Source: Campylobacter sp. VBCF_01 NA2
GTDB lineage: Bacteria; Campylobacterota; Campylobacteria; Campylobacterales; Campylobacteraceae
Direction: 5' to 3'
Assembly (NCBI RefSeq): GCF_027797205.1
Contig: NZ_CP115607.1
Location: 1,364,001 to 1,428,000 of the forward strand
DNA: 64,000 nucleotides
Shown: piece by piece, positions 35,983 through 45,358 of the stretch
How positions within the stretch are numbered: position 1 is the first letter of the stretch
Layout of the letters: every line of letters starts with the position of its first letter
Program-made: the position numbers and the translations under genes
The notes under the pieces: generated by a model
Told to the model about the DNA's origin: nothing
Seen by the model: the letters and a program-made list of their open reading frames with translations, nothing else
The model's database searches: none

Positions 35983-37009
35983 TTGCTGCTTGTTTTAGCG
36001 ATTTGATCTCTTCTAGGGCTTTGCCAGTGCCGTTTGCAACGCAAAGAAGCGGTTCATCTGCTACGAATACAGGCAGTTTCACAGCCTCGCTTAGATATTT
36101 ATCTAGCCCTCTAATTAGCGCGCCTCCGCCAGTTAAAACCACGCCGTTTTCTACGATATCGGCTGCGACTTCTGGCTGGATACTTTCAAGCACAAATTTT
36201 AGCGCGTCAGCGATTTCGCGGATTGAGTCTTTTATCGCCTCTCTGACATCTTCGCTAGTTAAATCAACCGAGCTTAAAAGCCCACTGATTTGGTCCTTGC
36301 CTTTGACCGTGTAGGTTAAATCTTTTGGTTGTTGGATTGCGGTGCCGATTTTGATTTTGATCTCTTCGGCTGCACGCTCTGAGATAAGAAGGCTGTATTT
36401 TTCTTTGACATAATTTACAATGCTAGCGTCGATTTTATCGCCTGCTACGCGCACTGATTTTGCATTTATAATGCCCCCTAGTGAAATCACACCAATCTCT
36501 GTCGTGCCACCACCGATATCTACGACTAGTGAGCCTTTCGCCTCGGCTACTGGAAGCCCTGCGCCAATCGCTGCCGCCATTGGTTCTTCGATTAGATAAA
36601 CCTCGCGCGCACCTGCTATCATCGCGCTTTCTCTCACGGCCTTGCGCTCGACTTGCGTTAGACCATAAGGCACAGAGATGATAATCCTAGGACTTACGAA
36701 AAAGCGTCTTTTGTGCGTTTTTTCGATGAAATATCTAATCATCTTTTCAGTCATATCAAAGTCTGCGATAACGCCGTCTTTCATCGGGCGCACAGCCTCT
36801 ATATCGCCCGGTGTGCGACCTAGCATCTCTTTGGCTTCTGCACCCACAGCTATGATTTTTTGTTTGCCATAGCGTTCGTTTTGCACCGCCACGACGCTTG
36901 GTTCGTTTATGATTATACCTTTATCTTTGAGCAAAACTAGCGTGTTTGCCGTGCCAAGATCAATCCCCATATCACTAGAAAATAAGCCTAATAAAGAATC
37001 AAGTAACAT
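35975..37009 (-). CDS. mreB: Rod shape-determining protein MreB (bacterial actin)
   Basis: A 344-aa actin-like ATPase that forms membrane filaments guiding cell elongation. Visible motifs: MGIDLGTANTLV (phosphate 1), MIAGAREVYLIEEPMAAAIGAGLP, VVDIGGGTTEIGVISLGG (phosphate 2) and ENGVVLTGGGALIRGLD (adenosine). The N-terminal amphipathic stretch LLDSLLGLFS may bind the membrane. Located 8 bp after clpX. Confidence 0.97.
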   Translation of the reverse strand: MLLDSLLGLFSSDMGIDLGTANTLVLLKDKGIIINEPSVVAVQNERYGKQKIIAVGAEAKEMLGRTPGDIEAVRPMKDGVIADFDMTEKMIRYFIEKTHKRRFFVSPRIIISVPYGLTQVERKAVRESAMIAGAREVYLIEEPMAAAIGAGLPVAEAKGSLVVDIGGGTTEIGVISLGGIINAKSVRVAGDKIDASIVNYVKEKYSLLISERAAEEIKIKIGTAIQQPKDLTYTVKGKDQISGLLSSVDLTSEDVREAIKDSIREIADALKFVLESIQPEVAADIVENGVVLTGGGALIRGLDKYLSEAVKLPVFVADEPLLCVANGTGKALEEIKSLKQAAND

Positions 37010-37017
37010 TTATTCCC

Positions 37018-38253
37018 CTATGCAGTTAAATTTTGTTTTACTAATATCGGCTTTGCGCCCTCACTGACTACCTCTTTTGAGATAATCACATCATATCCAC
37101 TAAGCTCTGGTAGGTCAAACATTATATCAATCATAATCTCTTCAATAATCGATCTAAGTCCCCTAGCACCAGTTTTGCGCTTGATAGCAAGTTTTGCTAC
37201 CTCGCTTAGAGCTTCATCGTCAAATTTCAAATTTGCCCCGTCGATTGCGAAAAGTTTTTGGTATTGTTTTAAAATCGCATTTTTTGGCTCGGTTAAAATT
37301 CTAACCATTGCCGCCTCGTCGATTTCGTTTAAACTCGCCATGACATGAAGTCTGCCGATAAGCTCAGGGATTAGCCCATAATGCACCAAATCATCAGCCT
37401 CTACCATGCCAAGCAAATTTTGGTTTTCCTTTTTGCTTCGTTTTTCTTGCCCAAAACCAAGCACATTTTTGCCGATTCTGCGTCCGATAATCTCGTTTAT
37501 GCCATCAAACGCTCCACCGCAAACGAATAAAATATTTGTCGTATCAATCTGAATAAAGTCCTGATTAGGGTGTTTTCTGCCACCTTTTGGCGGGATATTT
37601 ACCACACTTCCTTCGATGATTTTAAGAAGCGCTTGTTGCACGCCCTCGCCACTGACATCACGCGTAATCGAGCGATTTTCGCTCATTCTAGCGATTTTAT
37701 CAATCTCATCGACAAACACAATTCCTCGCTGAGCCCTATCGACATCGCCACCGGCTGCTTGAAGCAGGCGAGTTAGGATATTTTCGACATCTTCGCCCAC
37801 ATATCCAGCCTCTGTTAGGCTTGTAGCGTCGCTGATTGCAATAGGCACATCTAAAAACCTAGCCAAAGTCTGCGCCATAAGCGTTTTTCCACTTCCTGTC
37901 GGACCGATTAGCAAAATATTTGATTTTGAAATTTCAGTATCGTCGCCCTCTATCTCATCTTTGCGAAAAATTCGTTTGTAGTGGTTATAAACACCCACAC
38001 TAAAAATCTTTTTTGCCCTTTCTTGGCCGATTACATATCTATCCAAAACCTCCATTAAAGCCTTTGGTTTAATCGCCTCGAAATCTATCTCACCTGCGAT
38101 TCGTTCGCTTTTTTTTGCGACCTCCCCGCCATGAAGTGCTGCATAAGCCTGATCTATACAATAGCTACAAATCGAAGCCGTGCCACTATCGTTTGGGAAA
38201 ATCGTAAGTCCGTCCTTTTCGCTCGAACCACAAAAACTACATTTATCTGACAT
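37018..38253 (-). CDS. clpX: ATP-dependent Clp protease ATPase subunit ClpX
   Basis: AAA+ unfoldase that feeds proteins to ClpP. The 411-aa chain has the N-terminal zinc domain (CSFCG near residue 5 and CSYC near 31), Walker A GPTGSGKT near 120, Walker B VFVDEIDK near 180, an expanded segment with RKHPNQDF, and the sensor region [12 protein letters not shown]; the C-terminal small domain has [10 protein letters not shown]. Its ATG shares one base with the lpxA stop. ClpP is not in the window. Confidence 0.97.
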   Translation of the reverse strand: MSDKCSFCGSSEKDGLTIFPNDSGTASICSYCIDQAYAALHGGEVAKKSERIAGEIDFEAIKPKALMEVLDRYVIGQERAKKIFSVGVYNHYKRIFRKDEIEGDDTEISKSNILLIGPTGSGKTLMAQTLARFLDVPIAISDATSLTEAGYVGEDVENILTRLLQAAGGDVDRAQRGIVFVDEIDKIARMSENRSITRDVSGEGVQQALLKIIEGSVVNIPPKGGRKHPNQDFIQIDTTNILFVCGGAFDGINEIIGRRIGKNVLGFGQEKRSKKENQNLLGMVEADDLVHYGLIPELIGRLHVMASLNEIDEAAMVRILTEPKNAILKQYQKLFAIDGANLKFDDEALSEVAKLAIKRKTGARGLRSIIEEIMIDIMFDLPELSGYDVIISKEVVSEGAKPILVKQNLTA

Positions 38254-39041
38254 TAATTTCTACCCTTATCTAGCGGAATTCCGCGTTTTGTGTTTAATAT
38301 AAAATCGCACATTTTTTTCACATGCGCATTATCTGTTTCGTTTATCAAAATTTCGGCTTGTTCTTTTAATCCCACGCCTTGGTTAAACAAAAATTTATAT
38401 GCTTTGTTGATGATTTCGACCGTATCTCTGTCAAATCTACGGCGAATTCCTGTTAAATTTAGCCCCCTGATATAGGCTCTGTTTCCCTCCGCTAGACAAA
38501 ACGGCACTATGTCTTGTCCAAGCGCGCTAGCCCCTGCTATCATGCAACTCTCGCCGATTTTGACGAATTGATGCACGGGGGTTAGACCGCCGATTACTGC
38601 GTAATCGCCCATTTGCACATGCCCAGCCAAAGTGGCTGAATTTGCCAAAATAATATTATCGCCTAAAATACAATCATGCGCCACATGGCAATACGCCATC
38701 ATAAAGATATTATCGCCAATGCGCGTAAATCCATCTCCCTTGTGCGAACCAGAGCTAATGGTGCAAAATTCGTGGATTGTGGCGTTTTTGCCGATTATGA
38801 GGCCTGTTTTTTCGCCTACTTCAAAGCTGATATCTTGCGGGATATCGCCCACAATCGCATAAGAGAAAATTTTAGAATTTTCGCCGATTGTAGTATCGCC
38901 GATGATGCGCGCGCCCTGCTTTATGAGTGTGCCAGAGCCAATTTTGGCCTGAGCGCTTATGAACGCATAAGGCTCGATTATGACATCATCGCCCAAAACT
39001 GCGCCATCTTCTACGATAGCGGTGTGATGAATTTTGCTCAT
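38253..39041 (-). CDS. lpxA: UDP-N-acetylglucosamine acyltransferase
   Basis: First enzyme of lipid A synthesis; transfers an acyl chain from ACP to UDP-GlcNAc. The 262-aa protein shows left-handed beta-helix hexapeptide repeats through residues ~5-190, the catalytic His in [15 protein letters not shown] (near 121-125), [13 protein letters not shown], and a helical C-terminal domain from [11 protein letters not shown]. Overlaps clpX by 1 bp and follows fabZ by 1 bp, the usual Campylobacter order. Confidence 0.97.
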   Translation of the reverse strand: MSKIHHTAIVEDGAVLGDDVIIEPYAFISAQAKIGSGTLIKQGARIIGDTTIGENSKIFSYAIVGDIPQDISFEVGEKTGLIIGKNATIHEFCTISSGSHKGDGFTRIGDNIFMMAYCHVAHDCILGDNIILANSATLAGHVQMGDYAVIGGLTPVHQFVKIGESCMIAGASALGQDIVPFCLAEGNRAYIRGLNLTGIRRRFDRDTVEIINKAYKFLFNQGVGLKEQAEILINETDNAHVKKMCDFILNTKRGIPLDKGRN

Positions 39042-39042
39042 T

Positions 39043-39501
39043 TTATTTATCCATTACCATTGCTTGAAGTTCAGCTTCGGCTGCCAAAACATCGCCTCCT
39101 GCGTCATCTTTGATATACGCTTCGCCCTTTAACTGCCAAATTCTGCCTCTGTGTTTAATCGCCTCTAAGCGGTATTCTAAGCGATCACCTGGGCGCACTG
39201 GTTTGCGAAATTTCGCTTTGTCGATACTCATAAAATACACAACCTTATCGCTTAAATCTGTGCCCTCAGCTTCCATAGATTTAAACGCCAAAATTCCCCC
39301 AGCTTGGGCAAGTCCCTCGATAATCATCACGCCAGGATAAATCGGGTGGCCAGGAAAATGTCCTTGGAAAATTTGCTCGCCATAGGTGATGTTTTTGTAA
39401 GCGATTATCGTTTTTCCCATATCCATATCGGTAACTTTGTCGATCAAAAGCAACGGGTAGCGGTGCGGGAGTATGTTTAAGATTTCGGTTATGTCAATCA
39501 T
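39043..39501 (-). CDS. fabZ: 3-hydroxyacyl-ACP dehydratase FabZ
   Basis: Dehydrates beta-hydroxyacyl-ACP in type II fatty-acid synthesis. The 152-aa hotdog protein holds LPHRYPLLLIDKV near the N terminus and the active-site helix GHFPGHPIYPGVMIIEGLAQAGG with His near 50 and Glu near 64. Next to lpxA, which draws on the same 3-hydroxyacyl-ACP pool. Confidence 0.97.
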   Translation of the reverse strand: MIDITEILNILPHRYPLLLIDKVTDMDMGKTIIAYKNITYGEQIFQGHFPGHPIYPGVMIIEGLAQAGGILAFKSMEAEGTDLSDKVVYFMSIDKAKFRKPVRPGDRLEYRLEAIKHRGRIWQLKGEAYIKDDAGGDVLAAEAELQAMVMDK

Positions 39502-39531
39502 TTCGTATCCTTGATAAAAATTCTTGCCATT

Positions 39532-40599
39532 TTACCCTAACTTTACTAAAATTTCCCTAACATCTAAAAATATCCGAGATAGCGCGTAAATCTCCACTTT
39601 GGCTGGGTAAATTTCATCTACGACGATGATTGGCGAAAGCGAGCGCGCACCGCAAATTTTCGCGCGAATTTGCTCTTGTTTTTTCAGGCTTGGCGGATTT
39701 TTTAAAATTTCGGCTGTGTTTTTGAAATCTGTTTTTAAAATTTCGTTGAAAAATTTAAGGCTTAAAATTTTAATCTCGCCCTTATCGCAGTAAAATTTCT
39801 CGCAACTCTCATTTATGCTAAATTTGACAAATTCGCGCCTAAAATGGGAGTTATGCAAGATAAACGAGGGGCTTATCTGCCCAGAGAATTTCACCCACGC
39901 CCTAAGCAGGCGGTAGTTTAAAAACTCATCTCTGATAATCTCAAATTTCACCCCTTCGCGCCTAAATTTCGCCACTTTTTTATAAATTTTAAACTTTTCT
40001 TCTATCGAAGCAGGCAGTATTTCCCCGCCAACTGGCGACATAAGCTCGTAAATTTCGCCCTCTGTGCGCTGCGCGCGTAGCGCAAACATGCAGCCGCAGT
40101 AGTTTTGGTGATAGAGGCTGTCTTTTTTGGCTAGGGCAAACTGCTCGTTCGTGCCGCCGTTTTTGCGAAAATCAGGCGCGACAAACTCCAAATTTTGCTC
40201 TTTGCAGATTTTTTCTAGCGAATTTACAAGCTGGGCGTACGATTTTTTGGGGCTCATTAAAAGCGTCGTGGTGATTTTTTGCTCGCCAATACTGCGCGCG
40301 AAACAGGCGGTGTTTTGCATACGAAAATCGAAGCAAAACTCACAGCGCCTGCCCTTTTCTGGCTCGTTTTCAAGGCCTTTTGCACCACTAAGCCACGCCT
40401 CATAATCATATTCCCCAGCGTAAAATTTAATCCCAAGTCCCTCGCACACGCTCTTTGCGTCCTCCAACCTCAGCAAATACTCGCTGTAAGGGTGTATGTT
40501 TGGGTCGTAAAAATACCCTACCAAGGGCTCGTCGCACTCGCGCGCCAACCTGCGCAAAAAATAATCACAATCCACCGCACAACAGATATGAACTAACAA
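39532..40599 (-). CDS. queH: Epoxyqueuosine reductase QueH
   Basis: Last step of queuosine synthesis for tRNA wobble position 34, in the cobalamin-independent QueH (DUF208) form. The 355-aa protein has the four conserved Cys pairs or clusters: HICCAVDC at the N terminus, GRRCEFCFDFRM near 85, and HQNYCGCMFAL near 168. The C-terminal ~170 residues (after GGEILPAS) extend beyond the core QueH fold, as in other Campylobacterota. It lies 30 bp upstream of fabZ and could lead the operon. The start gives HICC at the very N terminus, as expected. Confidence 0.88.
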   Translation of the reverse strand: MLVHICCAVDCDYFLRRLARECDEPLVGYFYDPNIHPYSEYLLRLEDAKSVCEGLGIKFYAGEYDYEAWLSGAKGLENEPEKGRRCEFCFDFRMQNTACFARSIGEQKITTTLLMSPKKSYAQLVNSLEKICKEQNLEFVAPDFRKNGGTNEQFALAKKDSLYHQNYCGCMFALRAQRTEGEIYELMSPVGGEILPASIEEKFKIYKKVAKFRREGVKFEIIRDEFLNYRLLRAWVKFSGQISPSFILHNSHFRREFVKFSINESCEKFYCDKGEIKILSLKFFNEILKTDFKNTAEILKNPPSLKKQEQIRAKICGARSLSPIIVVDEIYPAKVEIYALSRIFLDVREILVKLG

Positions 40600-40623
40600 A
40601 ATCAGCCTTTTAATTTAATTTGC

Positions 40624-40629
40624 TATAAT
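40624..40629 (+). promoter_or_regulatory. -10 box of AsmA-like gene
   Basis: TATAAT in AATTTGCTATAATTTT, an extended TGn form, 37 bp before the ATG at 40667 in the queH divergent region. Confidence 0.65.
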
Positions 40630-40666
40630 TTTAGATTATTAAATTTAACAATCAATAGGCGCAAAA

Positions 40667-43600
40667 ATGGTAAAATTTTTAGCAAAACACAAGAAAAAAT
40701 TTATTTATAGCATTTGTGGGATTGGCGCGTTTTACACGCTTTTTGGCTTTTTTGGCGTGCCACTTCTCATCGAAAAAGCAGTTCCAAAAATCCTAGAAAA
40801 CGAGGCAAATTTCAGCGTTAAAAGCGCGAAATTTAACCCCTTCACCTACGAGCTAAACATCACAGCTCCCTCGCTTTCGACTTTCAAACCGCTATTTTCG
40901 GCCGAAAAAATCGATGTCAAGCTGAAATTTGGCGAGCTGTTTAACAAAACCATAGATATCCAAACCCTGCGCCTGCAAAGCCCTAAAATCAGTATTTCGC
41001 GCGAAAATAACGGCTCGTTTAATTTCGAAAGCCTTTATGCTGGGGGCGAGAGCGAAGAAACAGACGAAAATTCGAGCATAAATGTCAAGCTGGATAATTT
41101 CAAAATCGAAAACGGCGGGGTTTTTTACGAAGATTTGAGCCTAGAAAGACCCTTTAAAATCGAGCTTGGTAGCTTAAACTACGAAATCGCCGGCCTAAAT
41201 TTGGCTAGTAATTCTATCGGAAACCACGATTTTAACGCCTCTTCGCAGACTTTTGATAATATCTTTCACTCAGGCTCAATCAGCCTAAATCCGCTTAAAA
41301 TCGAGGGAAATTTAAGCGTAGAAAATCTCAAAATCAATCCCTTTTGGCTATCGTTTTTGGACATAAAAGAGCTTGATCTTCTTGGCGGGAAAATCAGCGC
41401 AAATGCCCTTTATGAGGTGATTTTGGACGAGGAAATCGCGCTAAATTTGAAAAAAAGCAAAATCGCACTAAATGACCTTGCCCTGCTTGCTAGCCAAAAT
41501 TTAATCAAATCAGAGCAAATTTCGCTTGCAAATATCGATTTTGACGCCAAATTTGGCCGAAATTTAGCCGCCACTTTGGGCGCTGGTGAAATCGCGCTTA
41601 AAAATAGCGAGTTTTTAAGCGCAGAAAATAACGCGAGTTTGGGCGAATTCAGGGCTTTTGATTTTGGTTTAAAATTTGGCTTAGAGGGCGAAAATTTGGG
41701 CTTAAATGCGAATTTGGACAAGATAAATTTAAGCGAGTGCAAATTTAACGATAGCCTAATAAATTTAAGCGCAAATGGTGGCGAAATTTCGCAAATCAGC
41801 GCAAATTTCAGGGGCGAAAACAACGCCTCCAAAACAGAGGCGAAAGTCGCAAAAATCGAAATTTTGCCACTAAATTTAGCCTTGGCGAAATTTGACAAGA
41901 TAGATTTGGCAAATTTAAGCGCAGATGATTTTAGCTTCCAAATGGACGAAAAAGGCTCAAATTTAGCCCTAAATTTAGCAAAATTTGGCGAATTTGACCT
42001 AGCCAATAAAAACGAAAAATTTAGCGGAATTAAAAATTTAAGCGTGCAAAAGTTAAATTTTGCCCCAGATAAACTTGCCCTAAATATCGACAAAATCGGC
42101 ATTGACGCGCCGTTTTTTAACTCAGAGATTAGCGAAGAGGGCGCAAAAAGCATAAACGATTTAAGCGTGATTTCTTACGCGCCTAGCAAGGCGGAAAATG
42201 CGAAATTTAGCCAAAATTTGCGCTCTGCGATACACACACTCGCCCCAGAGGGAAATTTCACGCAAAATAGCGAAAATAACGGCTCCGCGCGCAGTATTTC
42301 ACCAGCCAAAAATGAGCCAAAATTTAGCTTTGCTATCGCGCAAATCGCGCTAAATGGCGGCCACGCGAAAATCACAGAGAGCTTCGTAGCCCCAAAGATA
42401 ACCCACAACCTCGCTAAAATTGACGCTAGCGTGCAAAATCTATCTAGCAATTTTAGCGCCCCTTTTAGCGCCAAAGCAAGCGTGGCAAGCGACGAAATAA
42501 GCGCCAATGCGACCTCGAAAATCACCATAAATCCGCTAAATTTAGACATTGATTTTGATGTCGCTCACCCTGATTTGCGCAAAGCAAACCCGTATTTGGA
42601 GCAGTTTTTAAACGCAAAAATCGCAAGTGGTAGCGCAAATTTAAAAGGAAATTTCAAATTTAGCGATAAATTCGCGCTAAATGCCGAAATTTCGGGCAAA
42701 AATTTAGCCCTAAACGACGCAAAAGGGGCGAAAATTTTTAGCATAAATAGCGCAAAAGTGGGCGCACTAAGCCTAAATGAGAGCAAAATCGATATCAAAA
42801 ATATCGCCATAAACGCCCCTTACGCGAAAATCCATATCGCCAAAAACGGCGAGATAAACCTAGCCAAACTAGCCAAAACTTCGCCAAAATCCACAAGCAA
42901 ACCAGCCTCCAAAACATCTGCGCCAAAAGCCCAAGCCAGGGGGCAAAAAAGCGGTTTTGGCGTAAATATTGCAAATCTCAGCGTGCAAAACGGCTCGTTT
43001 AATTTCATCGATGATACGCTATTTATGCCACTAAATATCACGGTCTCCAAAATCAAAACTACAATCGATAAAATCAGCGACAAATCCCAAGCAAACCTCA
43101 AATTTAACGGCCTTGTGGGCAAAAGTGGCTTAGGGCAAATCGCTCTTAGGACCTATCCTTTCGCGCCCGAGCAAAAAAGCGATATTAGCGTGGTTTTAAA
43201 AGATGTCGCGCTCAGTGATATCACCCCATACAGCGCGAAATTCGTAGGCTATGAGATAAAAAGTGGCAAGAGCAATTTAAAGCTAAATTATAAAATCAAC
43301 GCCTCCAAACTAAACGCCACAAACGACATAAACCTCGATAATCTCGTGCTTGGCGAAAAAGTTGAGAGCAAAGACGCGCTGAATTTACCGCTGGATTTAG
43401 CGATTTCGATTCTCAAAGACAGCGACGGTCAAATCAATGTCAGCCTGCCAATCAGCGGGAATCTAAACGATCCGAAATTTAGCTTTGGTGGCGTTATCGT
43501 GGGGGCTGTGACGAAGCTATTTGGCGATATCGTGCTAAGTCCGTTTAGGTTTTTGGGCAAAATCGCTGGAATCGATACTGCCTCGCTCGATGGAATCGAC

Positions 43601-44053
43601 TTTGAGCCAGCTAGTAGCGAGATTTTAATCAGCGAAAACGAAAAAATCGAGAATCTTGCCACGATTGCAAAATCAAAGCCAGAAATCAAAATCACCCTAA
43701 CCCCAGCATATAACGAGAAGCTCGATACTAGGGCGTTTAAGCTCGTCACGCTAAACGAAAATATAGACAGGGTAATGCTAAAAGAAAATCTCTCATCTGA
43801 CGCTGCGATTGCGAGCCTAAGGGCGAAACACCGCATAAAAGAGGGTGGCGAAGAGGGGTTTGAAAAACTCATACAGGCGCAAAAATTCACAACCTCGCGC
43901 TTGGAGGATTTGGCTAACGCGCGCGCTAAATCCGTGCAAAGCGCGCTTGCAAATTTGGGCGTCTCAGACTCACAAATCGTGATTAAAAAGCCTGCAAATG
44001 TCAGCGCGAAGCAAGATAGCTTCATCAGCGTCGGCCTTGGCGTAGAGAAGTGA
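40667..44053 (+). CDS. AsmA-like DUF748 family protein
   Basis: A 1128-aa envelope protein. One N-terminal membrane anchor (about 13-33, FIYSICGIGAFYTLFGFFGVP) precedes a very long beta-rich region made of repeated amphipathic strands typical of AsmA/DUF748 proteins, which form bridge-like lipid conduits between inner and outer membrane. The first domain (LIEKAVPKILENEANFSVKSAKFNPFTYELNI) matches the DUF748 start. A Ser/Ala/Lys-rich linker lies at ~738-765. The final ~130 residues (FEPASSEILISENEKIENLATIAKSKPEIKITLTPAYN) look like the OmpA-like closing domain found on DUF748 proteins. Highly Asn/Leu/Ala/Lys-biased owing to many AAATTTA codons. Monocistronic; a role in phospholipid transport is inferred from the family. 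Confidence 0.8.
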   Translation: MVKFLAKHKKKFIYSICGIGAFYTLFGFFGVPLLIEKAVPKILENEANFSVKSAKFNPFTYELNITAPSLSTFKPLFSAEKIDVKLKFGELFNKTIDIQTLRLQSPKISISRENNGSFNFESLYAGGESEETDENSSINVKLDNFKIENGGVFYEDLSLERPFKIELGSLNYEIAGLNLASNSIGNHDFNASSQTFDNIFHSGSISLNPLKIEGNLSVENLKINPFWLSFLDIKELDLLGGKISANALYEVILDEEIALNLKKSKIALNDLALLASQNLIKSEQISLANIDFDAKFGRNLAATLGAGEIALKNSEFLSAENNASLGEFRAFDFGLKFGLEGENLGLNANLDKINLSECKFNDSLINLSANGGEISQISANFRGENNASKTEAKVAKIEILPLNLALAKFDKIDLANLSADDFSFQMDEKGSNLALNLAKFGEFDLANKNEKFSGIKNLSVQKLNFAPDKLALNIDKIGIDAPFFNSEISEEGAKSINDLSVISYAPSKAENAKFSQNLRSAIHTLAPEGNFTQNSENNGSARSISPAKNEPKFSFAIAQIALNGGHAKITESFVAPKITHNLAKIDASVQNLSSNFSAPFSAKASVASDEISANATSKITINPLNLDIDFDVAHPDLRKANPYLEQFLNAKIASGSANLKGNFKFSDKFALNAEISGKNLALNDAKGAKIFSINSAKVGALSLNESKIDIKNIAINAPYAKIHIAKNGEINLAKLAKTSPKSTSKPASKTSAPKAQARGQKSGFGVNIANLSVQNGSFNFIDDTLFMPLNITVSKIKTTIDKISDKSQANLKFNGLVGKSGLGQIALRTYPFAPEQKSDISVVLKDVALSDITPYSAKFVGYEIKSGKSNLKLNYKINASKLNATNDINLDNLVLGEKVESKDALNLPLDLAISILKDSDGQINVSLPISGNLNDPKFSFGGVIVGAVTKLFGDIVLSPFRFLGKIAGIDTASLDGIDFEPASSEILISENEKIENLATIAKSKPEIKITLTPAYNEKLDTRAFKLVTLNENIDRVMLKENLSSDAAIASLRAKHRIKEGGEEGFEKLIQAQKFTTSRLEDLANARAKSVQSALANLGVSDSQIVIKKPANVSAKQDSFISVGLGVEK

Positions 44054-44093
44054 AATTTAAAATTTTGCAAATTTAGCGGTAAAAATTTTAAAG

Positions 44094-44207
44094 TCGTAGA
44101 TTGCTTCGTCAAGGCTGTGCCTTTCCTCGCAATGACAATAGCGGACAAAATTTACGCCGGGTGTGTCATTGCGAGAATTTGCATAGCAAATTCGAAGCAA
44201 TCTACGA
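44094..44207. repeat. Nested REP-like palindrome
   Basis: Outer arms TCGTAGATTGCTTCG (44094-44108) and CGAAGCAATCTACGA (44193-44207) are perfect complements; inner arms CTCGCAATGACA (44126-44137) and TGTCATTGCGAG (44164-44175) are also perfect. It is thus two head-to-head copies of one unit (ATTGCTTCGTC...CTCGCAATGACA), the unit itself holding a hairpin with AAGGC/GCCTT. Confidence 0.88.
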
Positions 44208-44211
44208 GCAT

Positions 44212-44508
44212 AAAATTTAAAGTGTGTAAATTTGCTGTCATTGCGAGCGAGTATAACGAGCGTGGCAATCCAGAAAAATTTAAATTCAAAATTCAACCTA
44301 AATTTAGCATTGAATTATTTTTTAAATTTTAGATTGCGTCGTGCTTTTCTCGTAAGGGGGAAGGGGGCTTGAATTGCGAGGTCGCGCCCCTTCCCCCTTA
44401 CAATCCCCCTACCCCCGACGACGCTTTACAAGGTGGCTAAATTTAGAAAAACTGCGTTTTTCTAAATTTAGCTGGTTTTATTTTTCGGAAATGCTTCGCA
44501 TTTCTTTG
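44212..44508 (+). repeat. Structured ~290-bp dispersed repeat, copy 2
   Basis: Homologous to 16520-16804 in inverse orientation. Stems here: GTAAGGGGGAAGGGG/CCCCTTCCCCCTTAC (44352-44366 and 44387-44401), GCTAAATTTAGAAAAAC/GTTTTTCTAAATTTAGC (44436-44452 and 44456-44472), and GAAATGC-TTC-GCATTTC near 44488-44504. Inner stem sequences differ from copy 1 on both arms together, keeping pairing. It lies between the AsmA-like gene and dapB, both on plus. Confidence 0.88.
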
Positions 44509-44595
44509 CGCTATAAAATAATCCGCGACGAATTCAGAAATAAGCTAAATTTGGCTATACTACGCCAAATTTTTACAAATTCAGAAAGGGTTAAA

Positions 44596-45357
44596 ATGGT
44601 TAGGATTGGTATCCACGGCGGTAGCGGTAGAATGGGAAGTATGATTTACGAGTGTCTGAAAAACTACGAAAACGCGGAAGTTAGCGCGATTTATACTATC
44701 GAGGAGCTATCATACAGCCCCAAATGCGTAATCACAGACGATTTGGCGAAATTTTTTGATTCTTGCGATGTGGTGATTGATTTTACCATTAGAGATGGGG
44801 CAATAAATTTATTAAAATTCGCCCAAACTCACCCAAAACCCCTTGTCATCGGCACTACTGCCCTAGGCGATGAGGGCGAAGCACTACTAAAAGAGTGCGC
44901 GCAAAAAATGCCAGTTTTTCACGCGACAAATATGAGCCTTGGCGTAGCCGTGCTAAACAAGCTCGTAAATCTAGCTAGCAAGGCTTTGCGCGATTTTGAT
45001 TGCGAAATAGTCGAAATGCACCACAAACACAAAAAAGACGCCCCAAGTGGCACAGCAATGACATTAGCCACTACTGCTGCAAATGCGCGAAATTTAGATA
45101 TCAAAAAAGTGCGAGTTAGCGGTAGAGACGGACTAATCGGAGAGCGGGGCAAAGACGAAATCGCTGTCATGGCACTTCGTGGTGGCGATATCGTCGGACG
45201 CCACACGGTAGGGTTTTACAACGATGGCGAGTATATCGAGCTAAACCATACCGCCACGAGCCGTGCAACCTTCGCCAATGGCGCGATTAAGGCTGGAATT
45301 TGGCTTGCCACACAAAAAAATGGCCTTTATAGCATAAATGATTGTTTAGGATTTTAA
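44596..45357 (+). CDS. dapB: 4-hydroxy-tetrahydrodipicolinate reductase
   Basis: NAD(P)H-dependent step of the diaminopimelate/lysine pathway. The 253-aa protein shows the Rossmann motif [15 protein letters not shown] at the N terminus, GTTALGDEG, the [10 protein letters not shown] segment, and the catalytic [15 protein letters not shown] near residue 140 with His and Lys. The ATG at 44596 is preceded by AAAGGG; upstream sequence is repeat. The stop is followed 1 bp later by purF, as in C. jejuni. Confidence 0.95.
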   Translation: MVRIGIHGGSGRMGSMIYECLKNYENAEVSAIYTIEELSYSPKCVITDDLAKFFDSCDVVIDFTIRDGAINLLKFAQTHPKPLVIGTTALGDEGEALLKECAQKMPVFHATNMSLGVAVLNKLVNLASKALRDFDCEIVEMHHKHKKDAPSGTAMTLATTAANARNLDIKKVRVSGRDGLIGERGKDEIAVMALRGGDIVGRHTVGFYNDGEYIELNHTATSRATFANGAIKAGIWLATQKNGLYSINDCLGF

Positions 45358-45358
45358 A

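Larger units (their letters stand above)
44054..44595. other. 540-bp intergenic region made of repeats
   Basis: No gene. It holds a nested REP-like palindrome (44094-44207), then a complete copy of the structured ~290-bp repeat (44212-44508), then the dapB leader with a TATACT box at about 44552-44557 and AAAGGG before the ATG. A frame reading through it into dapB would add 74 residues of Arg-rich, non-conserved sequence and is rejected. Confidence 0.8.

Noticed and set aside
44374-44595. N-terminal extension of DapB through the repeat region
   Set aside because: The added 74 residues are translated repeat sequence; the ATG at 44596 has a ribosome binding site and gives the family N terminus.
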